The notes under the pieces: generated by a model
Database searches by the model: none
What the model was told of the DNA's origin: nothing
The model's input: the letters and a program-made list of their open reading frames with translations, nothing else
NCBI RefSeq assembly: GCF_035942955.1
Contig: NZ_DASZCQ010000042.1
Location: forward strand, 1-64,000
Direction: 5' to 3'
Source of the DNA: DASYTH01 sp035942955
GTDB taxonomy: Bacteria > Actinomycetota > Actinomycetes > Mycobacteriales > Pseudonocardiaceae
Length of the DNA stretch: 64,000 nucleotides
In this document: positions 34,836 through 42,233 of the stretch, piece by piece
Layout of the letters: each line of letters starts with the position of its first letter
Numbering within the stretch: the stretch's first letter is position 1
Program-made: the position numbers and the translations under genes

Positions 34836-37346
34836 GTGACGGAAACAACCGTGCCGCCCGAGGGCGATCGCGTCGAACCGGTCGACATCCAGCAGGAGAT
34901 GCAGCGCTCCTACATCGACTACGCGATGAGCGTGATCGTCGCCCGCGCCCTGCCGGACGTTCGCGACGGGCTCAAGCCCGTGCACCGCCGCGTGCTGTAC
35001 TCCATGCACGACACCGGTCTTCGGCCCGACCGCAGCCACGTCAAGTGCTCGCGGATCGTCGGCGACGTGATGGGCAACTACCACCCGCACGGCGACTCGG
35101 CGATCTACGACGCGCTGGTGCGGCTGGCCCAGCCGTGGTCCATGCGCTACCCGCTGATCGACGGGCAGGGCAACTTCGGCTCGCCGGGCAACGACCCGCA
35201 GGCGGCCATGCGGTACACCGAGGCCCGCATGGCGCCCCTCGCGCTGGCGATGCTGCAGGACATCGACGAGGAGACCGTCGACTTCACCGACAACTACGAC
35301 GGCAAGACCCAGGAGCCAACGGTCCTGCCGTCGCGCATCCCCAACCTGCTGGTCAACGGCAGCGGCGGGATCGCGGTGGGGATGGCGACCAACATCCCGT
35401 CGCACAACCTGCGCGAGGTCGCCTCGGGTGTGGTCTGGGCGCTGGAGAACTGGGACGCCTCCGACGAGGAGACGTTGGCCGCGCTGATGAAGCGGATCAA
35501 GGGGCCGGACTTCCCGACCCACGCCCTGATCCTCGGCACGCAGGGCATCGAGGACGCCTACCGCACCGGCCGCGGCTCGATCCGGATGCGCGCCGTGGTC
35601 GAGGCCGAGGAGGACGGCAAGGGGCGCACGATTCTCGTCGTCACCGAGCTGCCCTACCAGGTCAACCCGGACAACCTGATCGAGAACATCGCCCAGCTCG
35701 TCCGGGACGGGAAGATCGCCGGCATCGCCAACGTCGACGACCATTCCAACAAGCGCAACGGAATGCGCATCGTGATCACGCTCAAGCGGGACGCGGTCGC
35801 CAAGGTCGTGCTCAACAATCTGTACAAGCACACCCAGCTGCAGCACAACTTCGGCGTGAACATGCTGGCCCTTGTCGACGGTGTGCCGCGGACGCTGCGG
35901 CTGGACCAGATGATCCGGCACTACGTCCGCCACCAGGTCGAGGTCATCGTCCGGCGCACCCGGTACCGGCTGCGCAAGGCCGAGGAGCGGGCCCACATCC
36001 TGCGCGGCCTGGTCAAGGCGCTCGACGCGCTGGACGAGGTCATCGCGCTGATCCGGCGCTCGGCCACGGTCGACGTGGCGCGCACCGGCCTGATCGAGCT
36101 GCTCGACGTCGACGAGATCCAGGCCAACGCCATCCTGGAGATGCAGCTGCGCCGGCTGGCCGCCCTGGAGCGACAGAAGATCATCGACGAGCTGGCCGAG
36201 ATCGAGCGGGTCATCGCCGACCTGCAGGACATCCTGGCCAACCCGGAGCGGCAGCGCACGATCGTCCGCGACGAGCTGATGGCCATCGTCGACAAGCACG
36301 GCGACGAGCGGCGCACCCGGATCATCCCCTACGACGGCGAGGTGTCCGTCGAGGACCTGATCGCCGTCGAGGACGTCGTCGTCACGATCACCCGCACGGG
36401 GTATGCCAAGCGCACCAAGACCGACCTGTACCGGGCGCAGAAGCGCGGCGGCAAGGGCGTGCAGGGCGCGGGGCTCAAGCAGGACGACATCGTGGCGCAC
36501 TTCTTCGTGTGCTCCACGCACGACTGGATCCTGTTCTTCACCAACAAGGGGCGGGTGTACCGGGCCAAGGCCTACGAGCTGCCCGAGGCCAACCGCAACG
36601 CCCGCGGCCAGCACGTGGCGAACCTGCTGGCGTTCCAGCCCGACGAGCACATCGCCCAGGTCATTCAGATCAAGGACTACGAGGCCGCGCCGTACCTGGT
36701 GCTGGCCACCAAGAGCGGGCTGGTGAAGAAGAGCAGGCTGTCCGACTTCGACAGCAACCGAACCGGTGGCCTCATCGGTATCAACCTGCGTGAGGACGAC
36801 GAGCTGGTCGGCGCCGTGCTGTGCTCGGCCGATGACGACCTGTTGCTCGTGTCCGCCGGTGGGCAGTCGATCCGGTTCCACGCCACCGACGACGCGCTGC
36901 GGCCGATGGGCCGGGCCACGTCGGGCGTGTTGGGGATGCGGTTCAACGCCGGCGACGAGCTGCTCACCCTCGGCGTGGTGCGCGAGGGCACGTTTGTCCT
37001 GGTCGCGACGGATGGCGGCTATGCGAAGCGGACTCCGATGGAGGACTACTCCGTGCAAGGTCGGGGTGGCAAGGGCGTGCTCACCATCCAACATGACTCC
37101 AGGCGTGGCAGGCTGGTGGGAGCACTCATCGTCGACATCGACGACGAGCTGTTCGCCATCACCTCGACGGGCGGGGTCATCCGGACCACGGCCAAGGAGG
37201 TACGCAAGGCCGGCAGGCAGACGAAGGGAGTGCGGTTGATGAACCTGGGTGCCGGCGCCACCCTCGTGGCAATCGCGCGGAGTGCGGAAGAACCTTCTGA
37301 CGCCAACGGCAACGGAAACGGCGGGGCCGCGGAGCCCCCGCAGTAA
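34836..37346 (+). CDS. gyrA: DNA gyrase subunit A
   Basis: An 836-aa DNA cleavage and reunion subunit. The active-site Tyr is Y127 in AAMRYTEAR. The quinolone-resistance region reads MGNYHPHGDSAIYDALVR, with Ser88-Ala89 as in E. coli rather than Ala-Ser as in M. tuberculosis. The GyrA box is QKRGGKGVQG in the C-terminal beta-pinwheel, which wraps DNA. It starts at GTG 34836. Confidence 0.98.
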   Translation: MTETTVPPEGDRVEPVDIQQEMQRSYIDYAMSVIVARALPDVRDGLKPVHRRVLYSMHDTGLRPDRSHVKCSRIVGDVMGNYHPHGDSAIYDALVRLAQPWSMRYPLIDGQGNFGSPGNDPQAAMRYTEARMAPLALAMLQDIDEETVDFTDNYDGKTQEPTVLPSRIPNLLVNGSGGIAVGMATNIPSHNLREVASGVVWALENWDASDEETLAALMKRIKGPDFPTHALILGTQGIEDAYRTGRGSIRMRAVVEAEEDGKGRTILVVTELPYQVNPDNLIENIAQLVRDGKIAGIANVDDHSNKRNGMRIVITLKRDAVAKVVLNNLYKHTQLQHNFGVNMLALVDGVPRTLRLDQMIRHYVRHQVEVIVRRTRYRLRKAEERAHILRGLVKALDALDEVIALIRRSATVDVARTGLIELLDVDEIQANAILEMQLRRLAALERQKIIDELAEIERVIADLQDILANPERQRTIVRDELMAIVDKHGDERRTRIIPYDGEVSVEDLIAVEDVVVTITRTGYAKRTKTDLYRAQKRGGKGVQGAGLKQDDIVAHFFVCSTHDWILFFTNKGRVYRAKAYELPEANRNARGQHVANLLAFQPDEHIAQVIQIKDYEAAPYLVLATKSGLVKKSRLSDFDSNRTGGLIGINLREDDELVGAVLCSADDDLLLVSAGGQSIRFHATDDALRPMGRATSGVLGMRFNAGDELLTLGVVREGTFVLVATDGGYAKRTPMEDYSVQGRGGKGVLTIQHDSRRGRLVGALIVDIDDELFAITSTGGVIRTTAKEVRKAGRQTKGVRLMNLGAGATLVAIARSAEEPSDANGNGNGGAAEPPQ

Positions 37347-37370
37347 GCGCGACATGGGTAGGGGACGCTC

Positions 37371-38306
37371 GTGACACCATCCGAGAAGCCGAGTCGCACC
37401 GACAGCGGCGTGGACCCGCAGGCCGAACGGACCACGATCCTGGCCACCGATGACGACGCCAAGGCGGAGCAGCCCGCGTCGGATCCGGACACGAGCGGAT
37501 CCAACGGCCGGTCCGAGGTGACGCGGTCCGGTCCCGACCTGGAGGACGAGCTCGAGCTCGGTCACGCCACCGTGCCGCCACCGTGGCAGCGGGTGAACAA
37601 CGACGCCGTGTACCTGCACCAGCCGGGTCCGGCTCCGGCCGCGTCCGGCGTGGGTGGATCCGTCGAGGAGCCGACGGTCGAGACGTCCGCCGAGTACCGC
37701 TCCAGCGAAGTGCTGCCCCGCCCGCCGCTCGCCAGCGTTCCGGTCCCCCCGACCGCGGCCGAGCGACCCGTCGTCACCGGCACCGCCGCGGCCCGGCTCT
37801 ACGGCGACGCCGCGCCACACGCCGGCGGCTACTCGGCCGGCCCACCCAGGACCACCGTCCACCTCGAGAACGCCAGCGCCACCACCGGCACCATGCGGCC
37901 GGCGACCGCCGCCACCCCCAGCGCGCTGCGCCGCCCCGGCCGCGGCCCCCGCCGGGCGAACCTCCAGATCAAGCGGTTCGACCCCTGGTCTGTGCTCAAG
38001 CTGTCCCTGGTGCTCGGCGTCGCCCTGTTCTTCGTCTGGCTCGTCGCCGTCGGCGCCCTCTACGCGGTGCTCGACGGCATGGGCGTCTGGGACAAGGTCA
38101 ACGGCATCTCCACCGACCTCCTCCAGGGCAACGAGACCAACTCCGAACCCCTCATCAGCGCCGGCCGCGTGTTCGGCATCGCCGCCATCGTCGGCGCCAT
38201 CAACATCGTCCTGTTCTCCGCCCTCGCCACCGTCGGCGCCTTCGTGTACAACGTCTCCGCCGACCTCGCCGGCGGCCTCGAAGTCACCCTCGCCGAACGC
38301 GAGTAG
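37371..38306 (+). CDS. DUF3566 membrane protein (Rv0007-like)
   Basis: A 311-aa protein always found after gyrA in this group. The first 190 residues are Pro/Ala/Thr-rich and probably disordered in the cytoplasm. The conserved DUF3566 domain then begins at ANLQIKRFDPWSVLKLSLVLG. Two transmembrane helices follow (about residues 204-226 and 265-290). It ends in NVSADLAGGLEVTLAERE. Function is unknown; homologues in mycobacteria were linked to cell-division proteins. It starts at GTG 37371. Confidence 0.88.
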   Translation: MTPSEKPSRTDSGVDPQAERTTILATDDDAKAEQPASDPDTSGSNGRSEVTRSGPDLEDELELGHATVPPPWQRVNNDAVYLHQPGPAPAASGVGGSVEEPTVETSAEYRSSEVLPRPPLASVPVPPTAAERPVVTGTAAARLYGDAAPHAGGYSAGPPRTTVHLENASATTGTMRPATAATPSALRRPGRGPRRANLQIKRFDPWSVLKLSLVLGVALFFVWLVAVGALYAVLDGMGVWDKVNGISTDLLQGNETNSEPLISAGRVFGIAAIVGAINIVLFSALATVGAFVYNVSADLAGGLEVTLAERE

Positions 38307-38358
38307 TCCTGGTTTGGGCCCACGCGACCCCGTCGGGTACCCTCATCCGCGCACCCCG

Positions 38359-38432
38359 GGGCCTATAGCTCAGACGGTTAGAGCGCTTCGCTGATAACGA
38401 AGAGGTCGGAGGTTCAAGTCCTCCTAGGCCCA
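38359..38432 (+). tRNA. ileT: tRNA-Ile (GAT)
   Basis: A 74-nt cloverleaf. The acceptor arms GGGCCTA and TAGGCCC pair perfectly. The D-arm is GCTC...GAGC, the anticodon stem-loop CTTCGCTGATAACGAAG has anticodon GAT, and the T-loop is GGAGGTTCAAGTCCTCC. CCA is not encoded (CCT follows the discriminator A). It is the usual tRNA downstream of gyrA. In mycobacteria tRNA-Ala follows; here a prophage does. Confidence 0.97.
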
Positions 38433-38650
38433 CCTAGTCCTACTCCCTTTTCCTCTCTGACCTGGGCATATCGGTACGCCCCGCCGTTGGTCTGCGTTGG
38501 TCTCCCATGGTCTGACGGGGCCTCACGAGCAAGATCGTCTCCCAGATTTCTCCCAAGCCGAGTCCTCTATGGACGGATAAGCACCGAGGTAGAACCGGTC
38601 ATCAGCACGTCTGACCGGGCACCCTTCTCCTCGCGCCGGGCAGGTGCGCG
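38433..38650. repeat. Putative attL with short direct repeats
   Basis: This 218-bp gene-free stretch directly follows tRNA-Ile. Three tandem 10-bp units sharing TGGTCT occupy 38487-38516. TCTCCCA occurs three times (38501, 38538, 38549). Repeats of this kind next to a tRNA 3' end resemble arm-type integrase binding sites. The actual attachment core, probably the 3' part of the tRNA, cannot be confirmed without the other prophage end. Confidence 0.5.
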
Positions 38651-38854
38651 ATGACGCACCGGGAACAGCGCCCATCCCGCCGGCGGCGGATGCCGTGGTG
38701 GGGCCACGCCCTCGTCGGCACGTTGATGGTCAGCGGCCCGATCGCCGCCGTCTGGTCGGGCATTCCGATCCTCGGGCTGGTCAGCGTGCTGGTCGGCTGG
38801 GTCGCGCTTGACCTGATCGAGAAGACCCTGCAGCACCGGGCGGGTTCCCGGTGA
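38651..38854 (+). CDS. Small two-TM membrane protein (prophage)
   Basis: A 67-aa protein with a basic N-terminus (THREQRPSRRRR) and two hydrophobic helices (MPWWGHALVGTLMVSG and IPILGLVSVLVGWVALDLIE). No family is recognised. Its stop overlaps the GTG of the next gene. It is the first of five coupled genes at the left prophage end. Confidence 0.6.
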   Translation: MTHREQRPSRRRRMPWWGHALVGTLMVSGPIAAVWSGIPILGLVSVLVGWVALDLIEKTLQHRAGSR

Positions 38855-39087
38855 GCGCCCGCATCCACCTGACCCCGCCTGATCGCGCCACGTCACGCCG
38901 CCGTCTGGACGAGGACCACGGGCCGCCGGTGATCAAGCTCGGCCGGGCCGCCGTCCTGCTGCTCAGCGCGGCCGCCTTCGTCGCCATGTTCCTCGGCTAC
39001 CTCATGGGCTCGATCCCGCGACCGCAGCACATCCCCACCGACCCCGGCACACCCACCACCGTCACCACCATCGGAGGACCACGATGA
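38851..39087 (+). CDS. Small one-TM protein (prophage)
   Basis: A 78-aa protein with a hydrophilic N-terminus, one transmembrane helix (about residues 30-52, LGRAAVLLLSAAAFVAMFLG) and a Pro/Thr-rich tail. It has 4-nt overlaps with both neighbours (GTGA and ATGA). Function unknown. Confidence 0.6.
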   Translation: MSARIHLTPPDRATSRRRLDEDHGPPVIKLGRAAVLLLSAAAFVAMFLGYLMGSIPRPQHIPTDPGTPTTVTTIGGPR

Positions 39088-39377
39088 ATATCCACGAGGC
39101 GCTGCGGCGCATGGATCAGCGCGCCAACACCGACGAGACGATCACGATCAACCGGGGGCTGTGCGTCCTCCTCGAGCAGCAGTTCGTCGAGCAGCGAGAC
39201 GACGCGGCCAGGATGCACGCACGCGGCGGCAGCTTCGAGTTCTGTCTTGGCCAGCACTCCGCGTTTCGGCTCGCCCTGCACTCGCTGTACAACCTCACGG
39301 CCGGCGAGTACGGGCAGCAGCTCGATGACCAGCCTCCTCTCGAGCGATCTGCCCGGGACGGCGGTGAACCGCGATGA
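39084..39377 (+). CDS. Small prophage protein, paralogue of the gene at 46127
   Basis: A 97-aa soluble, helical protein of unknown function. Its second half (FRLALHSLYNLTAGEYG, then QLDDQP) matches the product of 46127-46411 (CRLAVSQLHHLTNGEFG, then LDDQP). A shared ERDD/QRDD segment lies before it. The two genes therefore look like paralogues at either end of the left arm. ATGA coupling joins it to both neighbours. Confidence 0.65.
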   Translation: MNIHEALRRMDQRANTDETITINRGLCVLLEQQFVEQRDDAARMHARGGSFEFCLGQHSAFRLALHSLYNLTAGEYGQQLDDQPPLERSARDGGEPR

Positions 39378-39778
39378 GCAGCAGACCTCGCCGCACCAAG
39401 TACGGCTACCCGTCGGAGCCGCAGTACGCCACCAGCAACGGATGGGTGGTGGCGCGCAAGCGGCCCCACCAGCACGCCTACGAGGTGCTCTACCGCGGCC
39501 AGTTGGTCGGGTGGGTCAGCCGGTCGGTCGACGGGTGGCGCTGGCACCTGACGTGGTCGCCCAGCTCGACCGGCCGGGCGGCGCGGTTCGGCTGCACCCG
39601 GGTGAGCACGGGCGCCTACGCCGGCTGGCAGGCGGCGGTGAGTCGCATCGCCCGCACCGACGTCGGCCGGAAGATCGCCGGCGCCGACACACCCACCCGC
39701 GACACCTGGACGCCATCGTTCCGCGTCCGCGGCGAGCCGTGGGTGCCGCGTCCGGCCAAGGAGGTTACCGAGCGATGA
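39374..39778 (+). CDS. Hypothetical prophage protein, Trp-rich
   Basis: A 134-aa basic protein rich in Trp and Arg. A likely beta-rich middle part reads YEVLYRGQLVGWVSRSVDGW then RWHLTWSPSSTG. No family is recognised. It starts at ATG overlapping the previous stop, and its own stop overlaps the next ATG. Confidence 0.6.
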   Translation: MSSRPRRTKYGYPSEPQYATSNGWVVARKRPHQHAYEVLYRGQLVGWVSRSVDGWRWHLTWSPSSTGRAARFGCTRVSTGAYAGWQAAVSRIARTDVGRKIAGADTPTRDTWTPSFRVRGEPWVPRPAKEVTER

Positions 39779-40902
39779 GCCCCACGACGACGCCCGCCAG
39801 CCGCAACGGACACGTCCCCGGCCACCGCCTCGACCCCGGCGACCATCAGGCCGCATTGGCCGGATGCCGCACCCTGGCCGACAAGGTCCGCTACGCCTGC
39901 GAGCACAACCCCGGCGCGACCACCGAGATGATCCGGGAGTGGCTTGACGGCCACGGGGTGCCGACCAGGAACGCCCAACGCCCGTACGTGTCGACCACGG
40001 TGAACGCCTGGCGCGCCGAAACCGGCCAGGCCAGCGCCGCACCTGCTGCTCCCAATCTCGTGCAAACTGCGCCAAAACTTGGAGATTCGTCCGCACCGTC
40101 CAGCCCACCGGCGGCCGAGCCGGACACGTCCACCGAACACCACCAACGCGTTGCCGACGTGTCCACCGAACACCACGAACGGGTTCGTCCGGCGTCTGGT
40201 GACGTCCGTTCGACGCCGGACGGCGCGTTCGGGTTCTACCTGGTCGCCCTGCTGAGCCTGGCCGTGTCGGTCGACACGAGCTGGAGGTTCTTCGGCGCCG
40301 AGCTGGGCATCACGAACCTGCCGGAGCGGGTCGTGATGTTCACCGTACTGGAGGCCGGATTCATCGCCTGCGGGTACGGAATGCGCGCCGGCGTGCGGCG
40401 CACCGGCCGCCCGGGCCCGGCCCGGTTCTGGGTGTGGGCGCTGTGCGGGTTGGCCGGCTACATGGCGCTGGTGCTATCCGGCCCGGTCGCCGGCATCGCC
40501 CGCGTGGCGCTCGGCCCGGGCCTGGGGTTGGTGATGCTGCACCTGGCGCTGGGCATCGAGATCCGCGCTCGCGCACACCGGGCCGGCACCTGGGCGCGGG
40601 TCGGCCGCGAGCTGCGCGAGCGGCTGCTATCGCGGCTGGGGTTGGCCGACGACGAGCGCGACGCGCTGGCCCGCACCCGCGACCGGGCCGCCCGCCGGGT
40701 GGCCCAGCTGTCGCTCGGCCGGTTCGTGCCGTGGCGGGCCAGCCGCCTGGCCCGCGCCGTGCGCGCGTCGAACGTCGCCCACGATGCCGGCGCCCGGGCG
40801 CGGATGCTCGCCGAGCTCGCCGCGGTCCGGCACGCCGGCGAGCTGGCCACCCTCAACCAGCCCTCACCCTGGACGGAAGGACGGACGCAGGTCCGACCTT
40901 GA
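39775..40902 (+). CDS. Spd/DUF2637-like multi-TM membrane protein
   Basis: A 375-aa protein. Residues 1-85 form a soluble region (LADKVRYACEHNPGATTEMI) that could be a winged helix. A disordered linker follows, then about four transmembrane helices (residues 150-260, e.g. GFYLVALLSLAVSVDTSWRF). A basic coiled C-terminal region ends the protein. The layout resembles DUF2637 or plasmid-spread (Spd) proteins of actinobacterial conjugative elements. That assignment is tentative, and no transfer ATPase is seen here. Confidence 0.55.
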   Translation: MSPTTTPASRNGHVPGHRLDPGDHQAALAGCRTLADKVRYACEHNPGATTEMIREWLDGHGVPTRNAQRPYVSTTVNAWRAETGQASAAPAAPNLVQTAPKLGDSSAPSSPPAAEPDTSTEHHQRVADVSTEHHERVRPASGDVRSTPDGAFGFYLVALLSLAVSVDTSWRFFGAELGITNLPERVVMFTVLEAGFIACGYGMRAGVRRTGRPGPARFWVWALCGLAGYMALVLSGPVAGIARVALGPGLGLVMLHLALGIEIRARAHRAGTWARVGRELRERLLSRLGLADDERDALARTRDRAARRVAQLSLGRFVPWRASRLARAVRASNVAHDAGARARMLAELAAVRHAGELATLNQPSPWTEGRTQVRP

Positions 40903-40904
40903 AG

Positions 40905-41159
40905 TCAGGCCAGCCACAGCACCACGAGCAGGTCGACCCGGCACTGATCTTCCAAGATCAAGTACACGATCTTGCCCTCGCCGCTCGGCCCGAACGTCAG
41001 CGTCCGCATCGAGCTGTCCGGCTGGCGCCGGTGATACGGCAACCCGTTCCACGGGACCAGCTCCAGCACCGCGCGGGCCTCGGCGAACGGCGCGAGCGCG
41101 TCAGCCGGAAGGGCGTCGATCTGGGCCTGAGACTGCTCGTCGGTGGTGACTTCGTACAC
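40905..41159 (-). CDS. RelE/ParE-like toxin
   Basis: An 84-aa protein with the RelE/ParE layout: helices DEQSQAQIDALPADALAPF and then strands RTLTFGPSGEGKIVYLILED and QCRVDLLVVLWLA. Actinobacterial members of this type are predicted mRNA interferases. The upstream gene, 6 nt away, is a DUF6247-like antitoxin candidate. It is convergent to the membrane-protein gene, 2 nt away. Function rests on fold resemblance and pairing. Confidence 0.65.
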   Translation of the reverse strand: MYEVTTDEQSQAQIDALPADALAPFAEARAVLELVPWNGLPYHRRQPDSSMRTLTFGPSGEGKIVYLILEDQCRVDLLVVLWLA

Positions 41160-41165
41160 GCGCGG

Positions 41166-41501
41166 CTACAAGCCCAGCCGGGCCTTAGTCCGCGGCAACG
41201 GCTCGTCGGCTGGGATATCGTCCCCTGTCAGCCGGGCGGCTGCTCGGCGGTACATCGCTCGGTGACCCTCCGGGCCGGCCGCGACCGTCAGTTGCGCGAC
41301 CAGCCGCCAGGACTCCAGCGTCTCCAGCACCTCGGTGAGGTCCAGTGTCTCAGCAGCTCGGGCGAGCGCCGCGCGCCAGTCACGCTCGAACTCGGCGGCC
41401 TCCTCTGGAATGAGGGCGGCGCGCACCTGGGCCGGGGACGCGTCAGCGAACGGCGGCCCGCTCCGGCCGCGCCGGGGTTCGGGAGTCGCTGCAGCAGTCA
41501 C
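41166..41501 (-). CDS. DUF6247-like antitoxin candidate
   Basis: An acidic helical protein of 111 aa from GTG 41501 (an in-frame GTG at 41519 would add 6 residues). The conserved part is RAALIPEEAAEFERDWRAAL, then ETLDLTEVLETLESWRL, ending EPLPRTKARLGL. Proteins of this type precede small RelE-like genes in actinobacteria. TATGGT ends 6 nt before GTG 41501, consistent with a leaderless TA transcript. It may serve to stabilise the prophage. Confidence 0.62.
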   Translation of the reverse strand: MTAAATPEPRRGRSGPPFADASPAQVRAALIPEEAAEFERDWRAALARAAETLDLTEVLETLESWRLVAQLTVAAGPEGHRAMYRRAAARLTGDDIPADEPLPRTKARLGL

Positions 41502-41513
41502 AGGAACACCATA
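41502..41513 (-). promoter_or_regulatory. -10 element of the toxin-antitoxin-like pair
   Basis: TATGGT (41513-41508, minus strand) lies exactly 6 nt before GTG 41501, giving a leaderless start. Confidence 0.45.
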
Positions 41514-41629
41514 AGGCACTCTGCTGCCAACTGCGTACCGGCGTCATCACCCCGACCACAACCGCTCGGCAGATGACACAACCCCGACATCGCGAACGAT
41601 GAGTAGCCCGACCGAAGGAGTTGCGCACC

Positions 41630-42073
41630 ATGTTGCCCGATCCCCAATACCCACCCGTTCCCAGATTCGACGCCCCCCAACCCGAACCGGTCGAGCCCTC
41701 GCGCACGATCCCCGCGTGGCTGTGGATAGCGGGCACCGTCGTCGCCTTCGCTGCTGTTGTCGCAGTCCTCGTGCTGGCGAGCATGCCCAGCGCGCCGCCG
41801 CCGTTCCAAGCTCCGCCCGGATCCCTAGCCACCACCGAGGCTGAGCAGGGTCTGCTCGACATGCATGAGGCGTTCGGCACACTCCAGCCCGGCAACCAGC
41901 GGCAGCAGCAGGCCATCATCGCCGCCGCTCACACCCTCTGCGCCCAGCTCGACCGCGGCGTCATGACACCGGCGTTGTGGACTGCGGTCGGCACAGCCGA
42001 AGGCCTTGAACACTCGGCGACCTACACGTTCTTCGCCATCGACGCGCTGTGTCCCCAGCACGCTGAAAAATGA
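41630..42073 (+). CDS. DUF732-like membrane-anchored exported protein
   Basis: A 147-aa protein. A Pro-rich cytoplasmic start leads to one transmembrane helix (IPAWLWIAGTVVAFAAVVAV, about residues 27-51). The external domain has two cysteines (AAHTLCAQLDRG and AIDALCPQH) in the spacing of DUF732, a family common in mycobacterial exported proteins. The ATG at 41630, 9 nt after GAAGGAG, is preferred. It stands alone between the toxin-antitoxin pair and the XRE gene, so it could be a lysogen-expressed surface protein. Confidence 0.6.
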   Translation: MLPDPQYPPVPRFDAPQPEPVEPSRTIPAWLWIAGTVVAFAAVVAVLVLASMPSAPPPFQAPPGSLATTEAEQGLLDMHEAFGTLQPGNQRQQQAIIAAAHTLCAQLDRGVMTPALWTAVGTAEGLEHSATYTFFAIDALCPQHAEK

Positions 42074-42119
42074 GTGTCGACATGAGACGGCCGATTCCGC
42101 ATCAGACTCAGCGGACACC

Positions 42120-42142
42120 GTACGTCTAGTAGGACGTACTCT
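42120..42142 (+). promoter_or_regulatory. Operator and -10 of the XRE regulator gene
   Basis: A perfect inverted repeat, GTACGTC (42120-42126), 6 nt, GACGTAC (42133-42139), overlaps the candidate -10 TACTCT (42137-42142). The half-site TACGTC also forms the operator before the GntR gene (43999-44026). Confidence 0.55.
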
Positions 42143-42152
42143 GGACCTTGCG

Positions 42153-42224
42153 CTTCTTCGCCGAGGCGAAGGCCCCCGGTTTGGCCACCGGGGGCCCGGC
42201 GAAGAGGAAGACTCGGCGAAGAAG
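42153..42224 (+). promoter_or_regulatory. Structured leader RNA of the XRE regulator gene
   Basis: A perfect 10-bp hairpin (42171-42180 with 42187-42196) is flanked by an arm CTTCTTCGCCG (42153-42163). That arm can pair with GGCGAA (42165-42170), with CGGCGAAGA (42197-42205), or over 11 nt with CGGCGAAGAAG (42214-42224). The last carries the Shine-Dalgarno region of the gene. Competing folds could hide or expose the ribosome-binding site. Confidence 0.5.
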
Positions 42225-42233
42225 GTGGTAGAG

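Noticed and set aside
38433..38650. Remnant integrase gene next to the tRNA
   Set aside because: No frame in this stretch shows tyrosine or serine recombinase motifs.
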